Part shown: piece after piece, positions 24,947 through 33,188 of the stretch
Layout: each line of letters begins with the position of its first letter
Numbering within the stretch: the stretch's first letter is position 1
Notes under the pieces: model-generated
What the model was told of the DNA's origin: nothing
The model's database searches: none
What the model saw: the letters and a program-made list of their open reading frames with translations, nothing else
Assembly (NCBI GenBank): GCA_002862805.1
Contig: PKEA01000026.1
Coordinates: 1 to 59,410 of the forward strand
Source of the DNA: Flavobacteriaceae bacterium
GTDB taxonomy: Bacteria; Bacteroidota; Bacteroidia; Flavobacteriales; Flavobacteriaceae
Reading direction: 5' to 3'
DNA length: 59,410 nucleotides
Made by a program: the position numbers and the translations under genes

Positions 24947-25837
24947 ATGAAACAAATAGCTGTAATTGGAGCAGGTACAATGGGTAACGGAATTGCGCAC
25001 ACATTTGCTCAGTCAGGATTTACTGTAAAATTAATCGATATTTCTGAAAAATCATTGGAAAAAGGAATGGCAACTATTGCTAATAACCTAGACAGAATGG
25101 TTTCTAAAGGTGTTATTTCAGAAGATGATAAACACAAAACGATTTCAAACATCATAACTTATACCGACATTAAAGATGGTGTTGTAGGATGTGATTTAGT
25201 GGTTGAAGCTGCAACAGAAAATGTAGGTTTAAAAATGAACATTTTTAAGCAATTAAGTGACGTTTGTGACCATAACGTAATTTTAGCTTCAAATACTTCT
25301 TCTATTTCTATTACTCAAATCGCTGCACAAGTGGTTCATCCAGAAAGAGTAATTGGAATGCACTTTATGAATCCGGTGCCAATTATGAAATTGGTTGAGA
25401 TTATTCGTGGTTATTCTACTTCAAATGAAGTGACTAAAATAATCATGGATTTATCTGTTAAATTAGGAAAAACTCCAACAGAAGTTAACGATTATCCTGG
25501 TTTTGTAGCCAATAGAATCTTAATGCCAATGATTAACGAAGCTATCGAAACTTTATACAACGGTGTTGCAGGTGTAGAAGAAATTGATACGGTTATGAAA
25601 TTAGGAATGGGGCACCCAATGGGACCATTGCAATTAGCTGACTTTATTGGACTTGACGTATGTTTAGCTATCTTAAATGTAATGTACGACGGATTTAAAA
25701 ATCCTAAATATGCACCTTGTCCGTTATTAGTAAACATGGTAATGGCTGGAAAACTTGGAGCAAAATCTGGGGAAGGTTTCTACGATTATGCAGAAAGCAG
25801 AAAAGCAGAGAAAGTTTCTTCTCAATTTAGTAAATAA
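24947..25837 (+). CDS. 3-hydroxybutyryl-CoA dehydrogenase
   Basis: This NAD(P)-dependent enzyme interconverts acetoacetyl-CoA and 3-hydroxybutyryl-CoA in the cytoplasm, in fatty-acid or aromatic-acid breakdown. The 296 residues match the short stand-alone form (Hbd/PaaH). The dinucleotide motif GAGTMGNGIAHTF is at 8-20, the catalytic His is in GMHFMNPVPIMKLVEII, and the C-terminal domain has DYPGFVANRILMPMINEAI, MGHPMGPLQLADFIGLDV and GAKSGEGFYDY. It is complete. An intergenic inverted repeat follows the stop and probably serves as its terminator region. Confidence 0.95.
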   Translation: MKQIAVIGAGTMGNGIAHTFAQSGFTVKLIDISEKSLEKGMATIANNLDRMVSKGVISEDDKHKTISNIITYTDIKDGVVGCDLVVEAATENVGLKMNIFKQLSDVCDHNVILASNTSSISITQIAAQVVHPERVIGMHFMNPVPIMKLVEIIRGYSTSNEVTKIIMDLSVKLGKTPTEVNDYPGFVANRILMPMINEAIETLYNGVAGVEEIDTVMKLGMGHPMGPLQLADFIGLDVCLAILNVMYDGFKNPKYAPCPLLVNMVMAGKLGAKSGEGFYDYAESRKAEKVSSQFSK

Positions 25838-25907
25838 TTAACAATGGATAGTTGACAATTGATAATTTGAATTAATTATCAATTGTTAATTGTCAATTAT
25901 CAATTGC
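25838..25907. repeat. Intergenic AATTGATAATT-type inverted repeat
   Basis: The 13-bp arms ACAATTGATAATT (25855-25867) and AATTATCAATTGT (25873-25885) are perfect inverted copies around a 5-base loop, and further related words follow (TAATTGTCAATTATCAATTG). Repeats of this wording are scattered in many AT-rich bacterial genomes. It lies between 3-hydroxybutyryl-CoA dehydrogenase and DUF1015 and may act as a terminator or be a miniature mobile repeat. Confidence 0.75.
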
Positions 25908-25911
25908 ATGA

Positions 25912-27129
25912 ATGAGTAAAATAATTCCTTTTAAAGCAGTTCGTCCTACAACCGATAAAGTTGGACTAGTAACCTGTAGAAACTACGAAGACTATAGTGC
26001 TGCTGAGCTTGCTGCTTGGTTAAACTTTAATCCGTATTCCTTTTTACACATTATAAATCCGGCGTATCAAAATGTACACAACATTAGTTTAGAAAAACGT
26101 TTTAAAGGAGTTGCAAATAAATTTCAAGATTTTAAAAACAATAGAGTTTTTATTGAAGATGAAATTCCAGCATTTTATTTGTACGAAATAAAAACAAAAA
26201 ATGATGTTTTTACGGGTATTATTGCTGGTGCATCGGTTGAAGATTATAAAAATGATGTCATTAAAAAACACGAAGACACGTTACAATATCGTGTAGAAAT
26301 GTTTAAAGATTACTTACATCAAACACGTTTTAATACAGAACCTGTTTTAATCACCTATCCAGATAGTATTGAACTAAATACTTGGATTCTACTAAAAAAG
26401 AAAAACAGAGCCATTTATGAATTTTCTACAACCAATAAAGAAAAACATACACTTTGGAAAATAGATACGCAAAGCGATATCGATTGGCTTGAAAATCATT
26501 TTGAAGAAATTCCGAATTTATATATTGCCGACGGTCATCATCGTTCGGCTTCAGCTGAGTTGCTTTTAGAACAAGACCAACATTTAGGAAATCCTAATTT
26601 GAATTACTTTATGAGCTTTTTAATTGCCGAAAGTAATGTGAAAATTTATGAATTCAACAGAATTATTCGTGATTTAAACGGATTTACCAAAGAAGCTTTT
26701 TTGGAAAAATTAGCAGAAAATTTCGAAATTGAATCGAAAGAACAAGAACTTTGGAAACCGCAAAATAAGAAAGAATTTGGAATGTATTTAGATGAAAAAT
26801 TCTATGCTTTAGTATTCAAATATAAAGAACAACGAGAAGGAATAAAACAAAAACTTGATGCTCAAATTTTATACGATACTGTACTTCAGCCTTTATTAGG
26901 AATTGGCGATTTACGTAACGACGAACGTATTGATTACATTTCTGGAAAGCAATCGGTTACTGCAATTAAAGAAAAGGTTGATGATGGCGAATTTGCTGTT
27001 GGATTTATGCTGTATCCTTCCAACATCAATGAAATTAAAGCTTTTGCCGACAATAATTTAATTATGCCTCCAAAAAGTACGTACATTGAACCTAAGTTTA
27101 GAAGTGGACTTGTGGTGTATGAACTTTAG
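25912..27129 (+). CDS. DUF1015 family protein
   Basis: A 405-residue cytoplasmic protein, without signal or membrane helix. It begins MSKIIPFKAVRPTTDKVGLV, the usual start of this family, and contains the conserved blocks NPYSFLHIINP, YIADGHHRSASAELLL and LQPLLGIGDLRNDERIDYIS. The His-rich ADGHHR motif looks like an active site, but no reaction is established as far as I know. In many bacteria it neighbours serine-biosynthesis genes; none is seen here. The start is the ATG at 25912; an ATG at 25908 is blocked by a stop two codons later. Confidence 0.9.
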   Translation: MSKIIPFKAVRPTTDKVGLVTCRNYEDYSAAELAAWLNFNPYSFLHIINPAYQNVHNISLEKRFKGVANKFQDFKNNRVFIEDEIPAFYLYEIKTKNDVFTGIIAGASVEDYKNDVIKKHEDTLQYRVEMFKDYLHQTRFNTEPVLITYPDSIELNTWILLKKKNRAIYEFSTTNKEKHTLWKIDTQSDIDWLENHFEEIPNLYIADGHHRSASAELLLEQDQHLGNPNLNYFMSFLIAESNVKIYEFNRIIRDLNGFTKEAFLEKLAENFEIESKEQELWKPQNKKEFGMYLDEKFYALVFKYKEQREGIKQKLDAQILYDTVLQPLLGIGDLRNDERIDYISGKQSVTAIKEKVDDGEFAVGFMLYPSNINEIKAFADNNLIMPPKSTYIEPKFRSGLVVYEL

Positions 27130-27175
27130 AAAAAAGAACCAAGAGAAAAGAGAAAAGAAGAAAGAGGATAGACAC
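27128..27175 (+). repeat. Purine-rich intergenic tract
   Basis: Almost every base is A or G with the repeated words aagagaaaag and aagaagaaag. This kind of simple tract recurs in flavobacterial intergenic spaces, as I recall. It lies just after the DUF1015 stop. Confidence 0.6.
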
Positions 27176-27179
27176 AAAC

Positions 27180-27207
27180 TTGTCATTCTGAGGAACGAAG
27201 AATCTCA
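27180..27207 (+). repeat. TGTCATTCTGAGGAACGAAG-type intergenic repeat
   Basis: The sequence TGTCATTCTGAGGAACGAAG followed by AATCTCA is a dispersed short repeat I recall from many Bacteroidota genomes (also in a GAGCGAAGCGAAG form). It lies 12 bases before the start of the small secreted protein gene at 27220. Confidence 0.7.
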
Positions 27208-27219
27208 TAATACTTATAA

Positions 27220-27804
27220 ATGAAAAAAATATTTGTTTTACTTATTATAATAGTTTCAATAAATGCTTTTGGACAACAGAAGTATGATTATTACAATGGC
27301 CAGAGATTTATAAAAAAAGCTGAGAAAAATATTTCTAAAGGAAAATTTGAAAAAGCATTAAGATTATTATCAAAAGCAGAACAAAGTAATTATGGTTTTT
27401 GCGGAAGTGGCAACTATTCAACATTAAAAAACATTGAGCATTTAAAAATTAATTCTTTTTTAGGATTAAAAGAATACGACTCAATATTAGCAATATTAGA
27501 ACAAAAAGAATTATATTTTGAATTTGAAGCTAAAAAAGATGACTCTTTAAAAGTGGAAATTCTATTTTTAAAATTTGGAAATGAAAATGTGATTAATTCA
27601 TTCAAAAAATCTACTAACTTATTAAGAAAAACATCAATCTATAATGATTTTTTTAATTATACTTTATTTTTAGAAGACTTAAACTATACTTTAAGTTTTA
27701 AAAAGAAAAATAATAAATACAATAAAATTGAATTTGAAAATGAAACTAATATTGAATCAATTTGTAAAAACACTTTGTTTTACAATTTAATTTTTGAAGA
27801 TTGA
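27220..27804 (+). CDS. Small secreted TPR-like protein of unknown function
   Basis: This 194-residue protein has a signal peptide (MKKIFVLLIIIVSINAFGQ). Residues 25-90 look like a TPR-type helical pair (NGQRFIKKAEKNISKGKFEK, ALRLLSKAEQSNYG). The remainder is Lys/Asn/Glu-rich with no recognisable domain, and codon use is strongly A-rich, more so than its neighbours. Short dispersed repeats sit immediately upstream, and it lies between two conserved housekeeping genes, so it may be a recent insertion. It has no strong terminator before the YggS gene 17 bases downstream. Confidence 0.7.
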   Translation: MKKIFVLLIIIVSINAFGQQKYDYYNGQRFIKKAEKNISKGKFEKALRLLSKAEQSNYGFCGSGNYSTLKNIEHLKINSFLGLKEYDSILAILEQKELYFEFEAKKDDSLKVEILFLKFGNENVINSFKKSTNLLRKTSIYNDFFNYTLFLEDLNYTLSFKKKNNKYNKIEFENETNIESICKNTLFYNLIFED

Positions 27805-27821
27805 ATCTATAAAACAACAAA

Positions 27822-28475
27822 ATGTCAATAACACAAAACCTAAACAACATAAAATCTTCATTACCTGAACATGTAACTTTAGTTGCGGTTTCAAAAACAA
27901 AACCTAATGCAGATATTTTAGAAGCCTACAATGCTGGTCAACGCATTTTTGGAGAAAACAAAATCCAAGAAATGGCAGAGAAATGGGAACAAATGCCAAA
28001 AGACATTCAATGGCACATGATAGGTCATGTACAAACCAATAAGGTAAAATACATGGCACCATTTGTGAGTTTGGTGCATGGTGTTGATAGCTTTAAACTT
28101 TTGAAAGAAATCAATAAACAAGCGGCAAAAAACAATAGAACCATAGATTGCTTACTTCAGGTTTTTATAGCCGAAGAAGAAACTAAATTTGGTTTAGATG
28201 AAAAGGAATTGAATGAGATTCTTATTTCTGAAGAGTTTAAAGAACTTAAAAATATAAAAATTGTTGGCTTAATGGGAATGGCTACATTTACAGATAATCA
28301 AACGCAAATTGAAAAGGAATTTAAAAATTTGAAAGCCATTTTTGACAAACTGAAAACTGAAAACTATCAACTGAATACTCTTTCAATGGGAATGAGCGGC
28401 GATTATAAACTAGCAATTTCATGCGGAAGTACAATGGTTCGAATAGGAAGTAGTATCTTTGGCGGAAGAAATTAA
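27822..28475 (+). CDS. YggS-type PLP homeostasis protein
   Basis: This 217-residue protein (PLPBP family) binds pyridoxal phosphate and buffers vitamin B6 levels without known catalysis. Visible features are the PLP lysine Lys25 in TLVAVSKTKP, FGENKIQEMAEKW, WHMIGHVQTNKVKYM, the motif GLMGMATFTDN and the C-terminal phosphate-binding segment LSMGMSGDYKLAI with GSTMVRIGSSIFG. It is complete. The DNA at 28348-28380 (aactgaaaactgaaaac) uses the same words as the intergenic repeat that follows the gene. Confidence 0.95.
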   Translation: MSITQNLNNIKSSLPEHVTLVAVSKTKPNADILEAYNAGQRIFGENKIQEMAEKWEQMPKDIQWHMIGHVQTNKVKYMAPFVSLVHGVDSFKLLKEINKQAAKNNRTIDCLLQVFIAEEETKFGLDEKELNEILISEEFKELKNIKIVGLMGMATFTDNQTQIEKEFKNLKAIFDKLKTENYQLNTLSMGMSGDYKLAISCGSTMVRIGSSIFGGRN

Positions 28476-28516
28476 TTGAAGATTGATAATTAACGATTTT
28501 TGATTTAAGAATAAAA

Positions 28517-28548
28517 AAACTGAATACTAACAACTGAACACTGAATAC
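28517..28548 (+). repeat. CTGAATACTAACAACTGAAC-type simple repeat
   Basis: The words ctgaatact, aactgaac and actgaatact are repeated here immediately before the TTG start of the exonuclease gene, and similar words occur inside the preceding gene at 28348-28380. Simple repeats of this kind are common between flavobacterial genes. Confidence 0.6.
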
Positions 28549-29910
28549 TTGTATTGCATACTCGACATAGAAACCACTGGCGGACAATATAATGAAGAAG
28601 GAATTACCGAAATAGCCATTTACAAATACAATGGTCATGAAGTAGTAGACCAATTCATTAGTTTAGTAAATCCAGAAAAACCAATTCAACCTTTTGTGGT
28701 GAAATTAACTGGTATTAATAATGCCATGCTTCGTTCTGCACCAAAATTTCATGAAGTTGCAAAACGTATTATTGAAATTACCGAAGGTTGTATTATAGTA
28801 GCTCACAATACTGTTTTTGATTACCGAATTTTAAAAACTGAATTTAGAAGATTAGGATACGATTTTAAAAAACAAACACTTTGTACAGTAGAATTATCCA
28901 AAAAATTAATTCCAGAGCAAGAATCTTATAGTTTAGGAAAATTGGTGCGTTCATTAGGAATTCCGGTAACGGACAGACATAGAGCAAGCGGAGATGCATT
29001 AGCAACTGTAAAGCTATTTAAACTTTTACTTTCTAAAGATGCAACTAAAGAAATTGTAAAGAGTTTTATTAAAACAGAAGTAAAATCGGGATTAAGTCCA
29101 AAATTATTAGATTTAGTAGAAACAATGCCTTCAAAAACAGGAATTTACTACATTCATAATGAAAAAGGCGATATCATTTACATTGGTAAAAGTAAAAACA
29201 TCAAGAAAAGAATCAATCAGCATTTTACAGGAACAAGCACAAAAAGCAAGAAAATGCAACGCGATGTTTACGCCGTAACTTTTGAAGAAACAGGGAGTGA
29301 ACTTATTGCATTATTAAAAGAAAGTGAAGAAATAAAAATCAATAAACCCATTTATAATAGAGCACAACGAAAAACTTTATTTCCTTGGGCTTTGTATGTT
29401 GAAAAGAATGAGAAAGGATATTTAGCAATTAAAATTGCAAAATCTGACGGAAGAAAAAAAGAAATTACCTCTTTTACAACTTCACAAGATGCAAAAAATG
29501 CTTTATTTCGCATGACAGAGCAATTTAATCTTTGTCAAAAAATAAACGGTTTATACGATACTAAAAAAAGTTGTTTTCAATATGATATAGAACAATGTTT
29601 TGGCGCTTGTATAGATAAAGAAACTCCTGAAAACTATAATGTTCGAGTAAAAGAATGTATTGCAAAAAATTCTTTTGAAAATCAAAACATGGTTGTAGTT
29701 GATGTAGGAAGAAATAAAAGTGAACGAACTGCCGTATTAATTGAAAATGGAGTGTATAAAGGTTATGCTTTTTATGATTTAAATTATCAAATTTCTAATA
29801 TTGAGATATTAAAAAAAATCATCATTCCAATGCAAAATAATAAAGATGTACGAACAATTATTCAATCGTACATTAGGAAAAAGAAAGCTTTAAAAATAGT
29901 ACGGTTTTAA
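28549..29910 (+). CDS. DEDDh exonuclease fused to GIY-YIG nuclease domain
   Basis: This 453-residue protein has two nuclease domains. The N-terminal DnaQ/epsilon-like 3'-5' exonuclease (1-165) shows ILDIETTGG (Exo I), VAHNTVFDYRILKTEF (Exo II) and DRHRASGDALAT (Exo III, His and Asp). The C-terminal part from about 190 has a GIY-YIG nuclease of the UvrC type (SKTGIYYIHNEKGDIIYIGK, then IKKRINQHF) and a UvrC-like middle with CQKINGLYDTKKSCFQY and CFGAC. The start is TTG because the exonuclease motif begins five codons later. A fusion of this kind (as in Cho-like proteins of some actinobacteria) suggests repair of damaged DNA. A simple repeat precedes it. Confidence 0.9.
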   Translation: MYCILDIETTGGQYNEEGITEIAIYKYNGHEVVDQFISLVNPEKPIQPFVVKLTGINNAMLRSAPKFHEVAKRIIEITEGCIIVAHNTVFDYRILKTEFRRLGYDFKKQTLCTVELSKKLIPEQESYSLGKLVRSLGIPVTDRHRASGDALATVKLFKLLLSKDATKEIVKSFIKTEVKSGLSPKLLDLVETMPSKTGIYYIHNEKGDIIYIGKSKNIKKRINQHFTGTSTKSKKMQRDVYAVTFEETGSELIALLKESEEIKINKPIYNRAQRKTLFPWALYVEKNEKGYLAIKIAKSDGRKKEITSFTTSQDAKNALFRMTEQFNLCQKINGLYDTKKSCFQYDIEQCFGACIDKETPENYNVRVKECIAKNSFENQNMVVVDVGRNKSERTAVLIENGVYKGYAFYDLNYQISNIEILKKIIIPMQNNKDVRTIIQSYIRKKKALKIVRF

Positions 29911-29939
29911 TTGATTATATTTGTTTTTATTTAATTGAA

Positions 29940-30782
29940 ATGTTAAGAGTAAAACCTTTTTTAGAAAAATTAAGACAAAAAGTCTACATTATCATTTATG
30001 GAACAAATACTGTTTCTGGAAGGCTTTTTGATTTAATTCTTTTAGCAGTTATTGTTTTGAGTGTTATTTTAGTAATGCTAGAAACTGTTGAAGGTTTTGA
30101 TACTAACTACCATGATGAAGTTGTTTTTTTAGAATGGACTATAACTATTTTTTTTAGTATTGAATACATACTTCGAATAATAACTACTAAAAAACCTTTA
30201 AGATATATATTCAGCTTTTATGGAATAATTGACTTAATCGCTGTTTTACCAATGTATCTTTCGCTTTTCTTAACAGGTACAAGTGTTTTAACTATAGTTA
30301 GAGCATTTAGATTATTACGATTATTTAAAATTCTAAACCATCCTAAGTTTACCGGACAATCTTTACATTTAAGAGAAGCTTTAATTGCAAGTAGAAACAA
30401 AATATTAGTGTTTATTTACTTTGTTTTAATTAGTACTGTTTTTATTGGTTCATTAATGTATGTTGTGGAAGGAAAGGAAAGTGGATTTACAAGTATTCCA
30501 ATGAGTATTTATTGGACAATTGTAACACTTACAACTGTTGGCTATGGCGATATTTCTCCAGTAACTCCATTAGGACAATTTATAGCTTCATTTGTAATGA
30601 TTTTAGGTTATGGAATAATTGCCGTTCCTACAGGAATTGTATCAGCTGAAATTGCAATGCAACCTACCCATAACGAAGATAATGTTGATGACACAATTAG
30701 ATGTGCTGTTTGCAATATAGATAATCAACCAAAAAATGCCAATTATTGTTATAACTGCGGAAACACTTTATTAGATGGCTAA
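29940..30782 (+). CDS. Voltage-gated-like potassium channel with C-terminal zinc ribbon
   Basis: This 280-residue membrane protein has six transmembrane segments. The S4-like helix LTIVRAFRLLRLFKIL carries Arg at roughly every third place. The pore contains the selectivity filter TVGYGD at 199-204, with the outer stretch FVMILGYGIIAVPTGIV forming S6. After a short linker the protein ends in a zinc-ribbon-like tail with Cys255/Cys258 (CAVC) and Cys270/Cys273 (CYNC). It is likely a tetramer in the inner membrane. The stop codon overlaps the miaA start by 8 bases (ATGGCTAA), so they are translationally coupled. The zinc tail could sense metal or assemble the cytoplasmic domain. Confidence 0.9.
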   Translation: MLRVKPFLEKLRQKVYIIIYGTNTVSGRLFDLILLAVIVLSVILVMLETVEGFDTNYHDEVVFLEWTITIFFSIEYILRIITTKKPLRYIFSFYGIIDLIAVLPMYLSLFLTGTSVLTIVRAFRLLRLFKILNHPKFTGQSLHLREALIASRNKILVFIYFVLISTVFIGSLMYVVEGKESGFTSIPMSIYWTIVTLTTVGYGDISPVTPLGQFIASFVMILGYGIIAVPTGIVSAEIAMQPTHNEDNVDDTIRCAVCNIDNQPKNANYCYNCGNTLLDG

Positions 30783-31701
30783 TTACCTGATTACTATTAT
30801 TGGTCCAACAGCAATTGGAAAAACAGCTTTAAGTATTCAATTAGCGCAATATTTTAATTGCGATATTATTTCGTGCGATAGTCGTCAATTTTACAAAGAA
30901 ACTTCCATTGGTACAGCTGTTCCATCAAAAGAAGAGTTAGCTGCAGCTAAACATCATTTCATTCAAAATAAATCCATTTTAGACAATTATAATGTAGGCG
31001 ATTTTGAACGTGATGCGATTGAAAAACTTGATGAATTATTTCAGGAAAATAATGTTCAAATAATGGTTGGTGGTTCGGGTTTATATGTAAACGCCGTATT
31101 AAATGGTTTTGATGATTTTCCAAGTATTGATGAATCTATTCGAACTCAATTAAATAATAATTTTAATGAAAAAGGATTAGATTATTTGGTAGAAACTTTA
31201 AAAGATTTAGATTTAGATTACTATAATTTTATTGCAGAAAATAATCCGCAGACTTTTAAAAATCCCCAACGAATGAAACGCTTTGTTGAAGTTTGCATTG
31301 GAACCGGAAAACCTTATTCGTCGTTTTTAAAGAAGAAAAGCAATACGCGTAACTTCACTCCTATTATTATTGGTTTAGAAGCTGACAGAGAAGTTATGTA
31401 CAGTAGAATTGAACAACGCGTTGATATAATGATGAACGAAGGTTTGTTAAAAGAAGTTGAATCAGTTTTTATTCATAAAAATTTAAATGCATTGCAAACT
31501 GTTGGCTATAGAGAATTATTTGATTATTTAGACAACAAAACAACTTTAGATACTGCAATTGAAGAAATTAAGAAAAACACACGCCGTTTTGCAAAAAGAC
31601 AACTTACTTGGTTTAAACGAACTGAAAACGCTATGTGGTTTGATTATTTAGAAGATCGGAAAAATATCATAAATAAAATAGAATCAATAATTACCAAATA
31701 G
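30775..31701 (+). CDS. miaA: tRNA dimethylallyltransferase
   Basis: MiaA transfers a dimethylallyl group to A37 of tRNAs that read UNN codons. The 308 residues carry the P-loop IGPTAIGKTALS (10-17), DIISCDSRQFYKETSIGTAV with the conserved Asp, and the later blocks VGGSGLYVNAVLNGF and TRRFAKRQLTWFKR (tRNA-binding). The length is typical. Its ATG overlaps the end of the potassium channel gene by 8 bases, and the thioesterase gene starts 7 bases after it. Confidence 0.97.
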   Translation: MANYLITIIGPTAIGKTALSIQLAQYFNCDIISCDSRQFYKETSIGTAVPSKEELAAAKHHFIQNKSILDNYNVGDFERDAIEKLDELFQENNVQIMVGGSGLYVNAVLNGFDDFPSIDESIRTQLNNNFNEKGLDYLVETLKDLDLDYYNFIAENNPQTFKNPQRMKRFVEVCIGTGKPYSSFLKKKSNTRNFTPIIIGLEADREVMYSRIEQRVDIMMNEGLLKEVESVFIHKNLNALQTVGYRELFDYLDNKTTLDTAIEEIKKNTRRFAKRQLTWFKRTENAMWFDYLEDRKNIINKIESIITK

Positions 31702-31708
31702 AATTTAA

Positions 31709-32446
31709 ATGCCAATAGCTCCAAATTTTACTTCAATCCTAGAACAAGAATACGAAATCAACTTTTTACTTTGTTATCCAAATGGTTTTTTAAAATATAC
31801 TGAACTTTGCAATTTACTTCAAATAACAGCAGGCAATCATGCCGATTTAGGAGGAATTAGCTATTTAGATATGCAAGCGCATCATCAAGCTTGGGTAATG
31901 AGTAGAATGCGACTAGAAGTGGAAAAACTTCCTAAATGGGGAGATAAAGTTATCATTAAAACTTGGATTAAAACTTTAGAAAATTCTCGTTCTATTCGTT
32001 CTATGGAAATGTATTTGAATAATGAAAAAATAGTAGGTTGTGAAAGTTATTGGGCAGTTATTAATACAAAAACTAGAAGACCCGATAATTTAGAGTTACC
32101 TCATAATCATTTTGAAAAATTCAATATAAATGCTACAAATCAAGATACAATAAAAATTGAAATTGATGAAAATGCGCAAGAAATAGGAATTCGAAAAGTT
32201 GTTTTATCTGATTTAGATATTGTAAATCATGTAAACAATGTTAAATATATGGAATGGTGTTTTGATGTTGAAAATCCAGAACGTCTTTTAAAACAAGAGT
32301 TAAAAGCAATGGATATTAATTTTATGCGCGAATTAAATTTAGGAGACGAAGCTATCATTAAAGAAAGTAAAATGGAAAAAAAATCTATTTATACTATAGA
32401 AAAAGAGAACAAAAAAGCATACGCACTTAAAATAGATTGGAAATAA
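31709..32446 (+). CDS. Acyl-ACP thioesterase
   Basis: This 245-residue protein belongs to the bacterial FatA/FatB-like double hot-dog family, which releases fatty acids from acyl carrier protein. The motifs NHADLGGISYLDMQAHHQAW and LEKLPKWGDKVIIKTW-like blocks are visible, and DIVNHVNNVKYMEW contains the conserved Asn-His pair (HVNN) that forms the catalytic site. It is cytoplasmic with no signal peptide. It is the last gene of the channel-miaA-thioesterase run, 7 bases downstream of miaA, and ends at a bidirectional hairpin. Confidence 0.9.
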   Translation: MPIAPNFTSILEQEYEINFLLCYPNGFLKYTELCNLLQITAGNHADLGGISYLDMQAHHQAWVMSRMRLEVEKLPKWGDKVIIKTWIKTLENSRSIRSMEMYLNNEKIVGCESYWAVINTKTRRPDNLELPHNHFEKFNINATNQDTIKIEIDENAQEIGIRKVVLSDLDIVNHVNNVKYMEWCFDVENPERLLKQELKAMDINFMRELNLGDEAIIKESKMEKKSIYTIEKENKKAYALKIDWK

Positions 32447-32472
32447 AAAAAGCGCCTTAACAGCGCTTTTTT
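32445..32472. terminator. Bidirectional terminator between thioesterase and response regulator
   Basis: The stem AAAAAAGCGC/GCGCTTTTTT with a 7-base loop lies between converging genes. Confidence 0.9.
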
Positions 32473-32478
32473 ATTTCA

Positions 32479-33177
32479 TTATTTTCTTACTACTAATCTA
32501 AAACCTTCGCCGTGAATATTTAATATTTCAACGTTTTCATCTTGCTTTAAATATTTTCTTAGTTTAGCAATGTATACATCCATACTACGAGAAGTAAAGT
32601 AATTATCATCTCTCCATATCTTTGTTAATGCTAATTCTCTTGGCATTAAATCATTTTCATGTAATGCTAACATTTTCAGCAACTCACATTCTTTTGGAGA
32701 AAGCTTTATTGGCTCTTCTTTTAAATAAGTTAAAAATCTTAATTTAGAGTTTAAATGAAAATTACCAATCATAAATTCAAACTTAGTTGTATCTGGTTTT
32801 ATTTCAGAAGCTTTTCTTGTCATGATGGCTTTTATCTTCATCAATAAAACTTCAGAATCAAAAGGTTTATTTAAATAATCATCTGCACCAACTTTATATC
32901 CTTTTAAAACATCTTCTTTTAATGTTTTTGCAGTTAAAAATATAATTGGTACTTCTTGATTTTTCTCACGAATTTCTCTAGCTAAAGTATAACCGTCTTT
33001 ATAAGGCATCATAACATCAAGAATACAAAGATCAAAAACCTCTCTTTTAAACTTTTCAAAACCTTCCATACCATTTTTAGCTAAAGTAACATCGAAGTCA
33101 TTTAACATTAAATAGTCTTTTAATATAGCTCCGAAGTTAGGATCATCTTCTACTAATAAAATTTTTCTAGCTTCCAT
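32479..33177 (-). CDS. OmpR/PhoB family response regulator
   Basis: A 232-residue response regulator with receiver domain 1-120 and winged-helix output domain about 130-232. The receiver has the acidic pair in LLVEDD, phospho-acceptor Asp54 in CILDVMMP and the switch lysine in IFLTAKT. The output domain ends SRSMDVYIAKLRKYLK and LNIHGEGFRLV, typical of OmpR-type DNA binding. It is 11 bases downstream of the sensor kinase in the same operon. The sequence resembles the Bacteroidota RprY-type regulators, but I do not assign that name firmly. The signal sensed is unknown. Confidence 0.93.
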   Translation of the reverse strand: MEARKILLVEDDPNFGAILKDYLMLNDFDVTLAKNGMEGFEKFKREVFDLCILDVMMPYKDGYTLAREIREKNQEVPIIFLTAKTLKEDVLKGYKVGADDYLNKPFDSEVLLMKIKAIMTRKASEIKPDTTKFEFMIGNFHLNSKLRFLTYLKEEPIKLSPKECELLKMLALHENDLMPRELALTKIWRDDNYFTSRSMDVYIAKLRKYLKQDENVEILNIHGEGFRLVVRK

Positions 33178-33188
33178 ATTTTTATTTT

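Noticed and set aside
25908..25919. ATG at 25908 as start of DUF1015
   Set aside because: A stop codon follows two codons later (ATG AAT GAG TAA); the ATG at 25912 opens the real frame.
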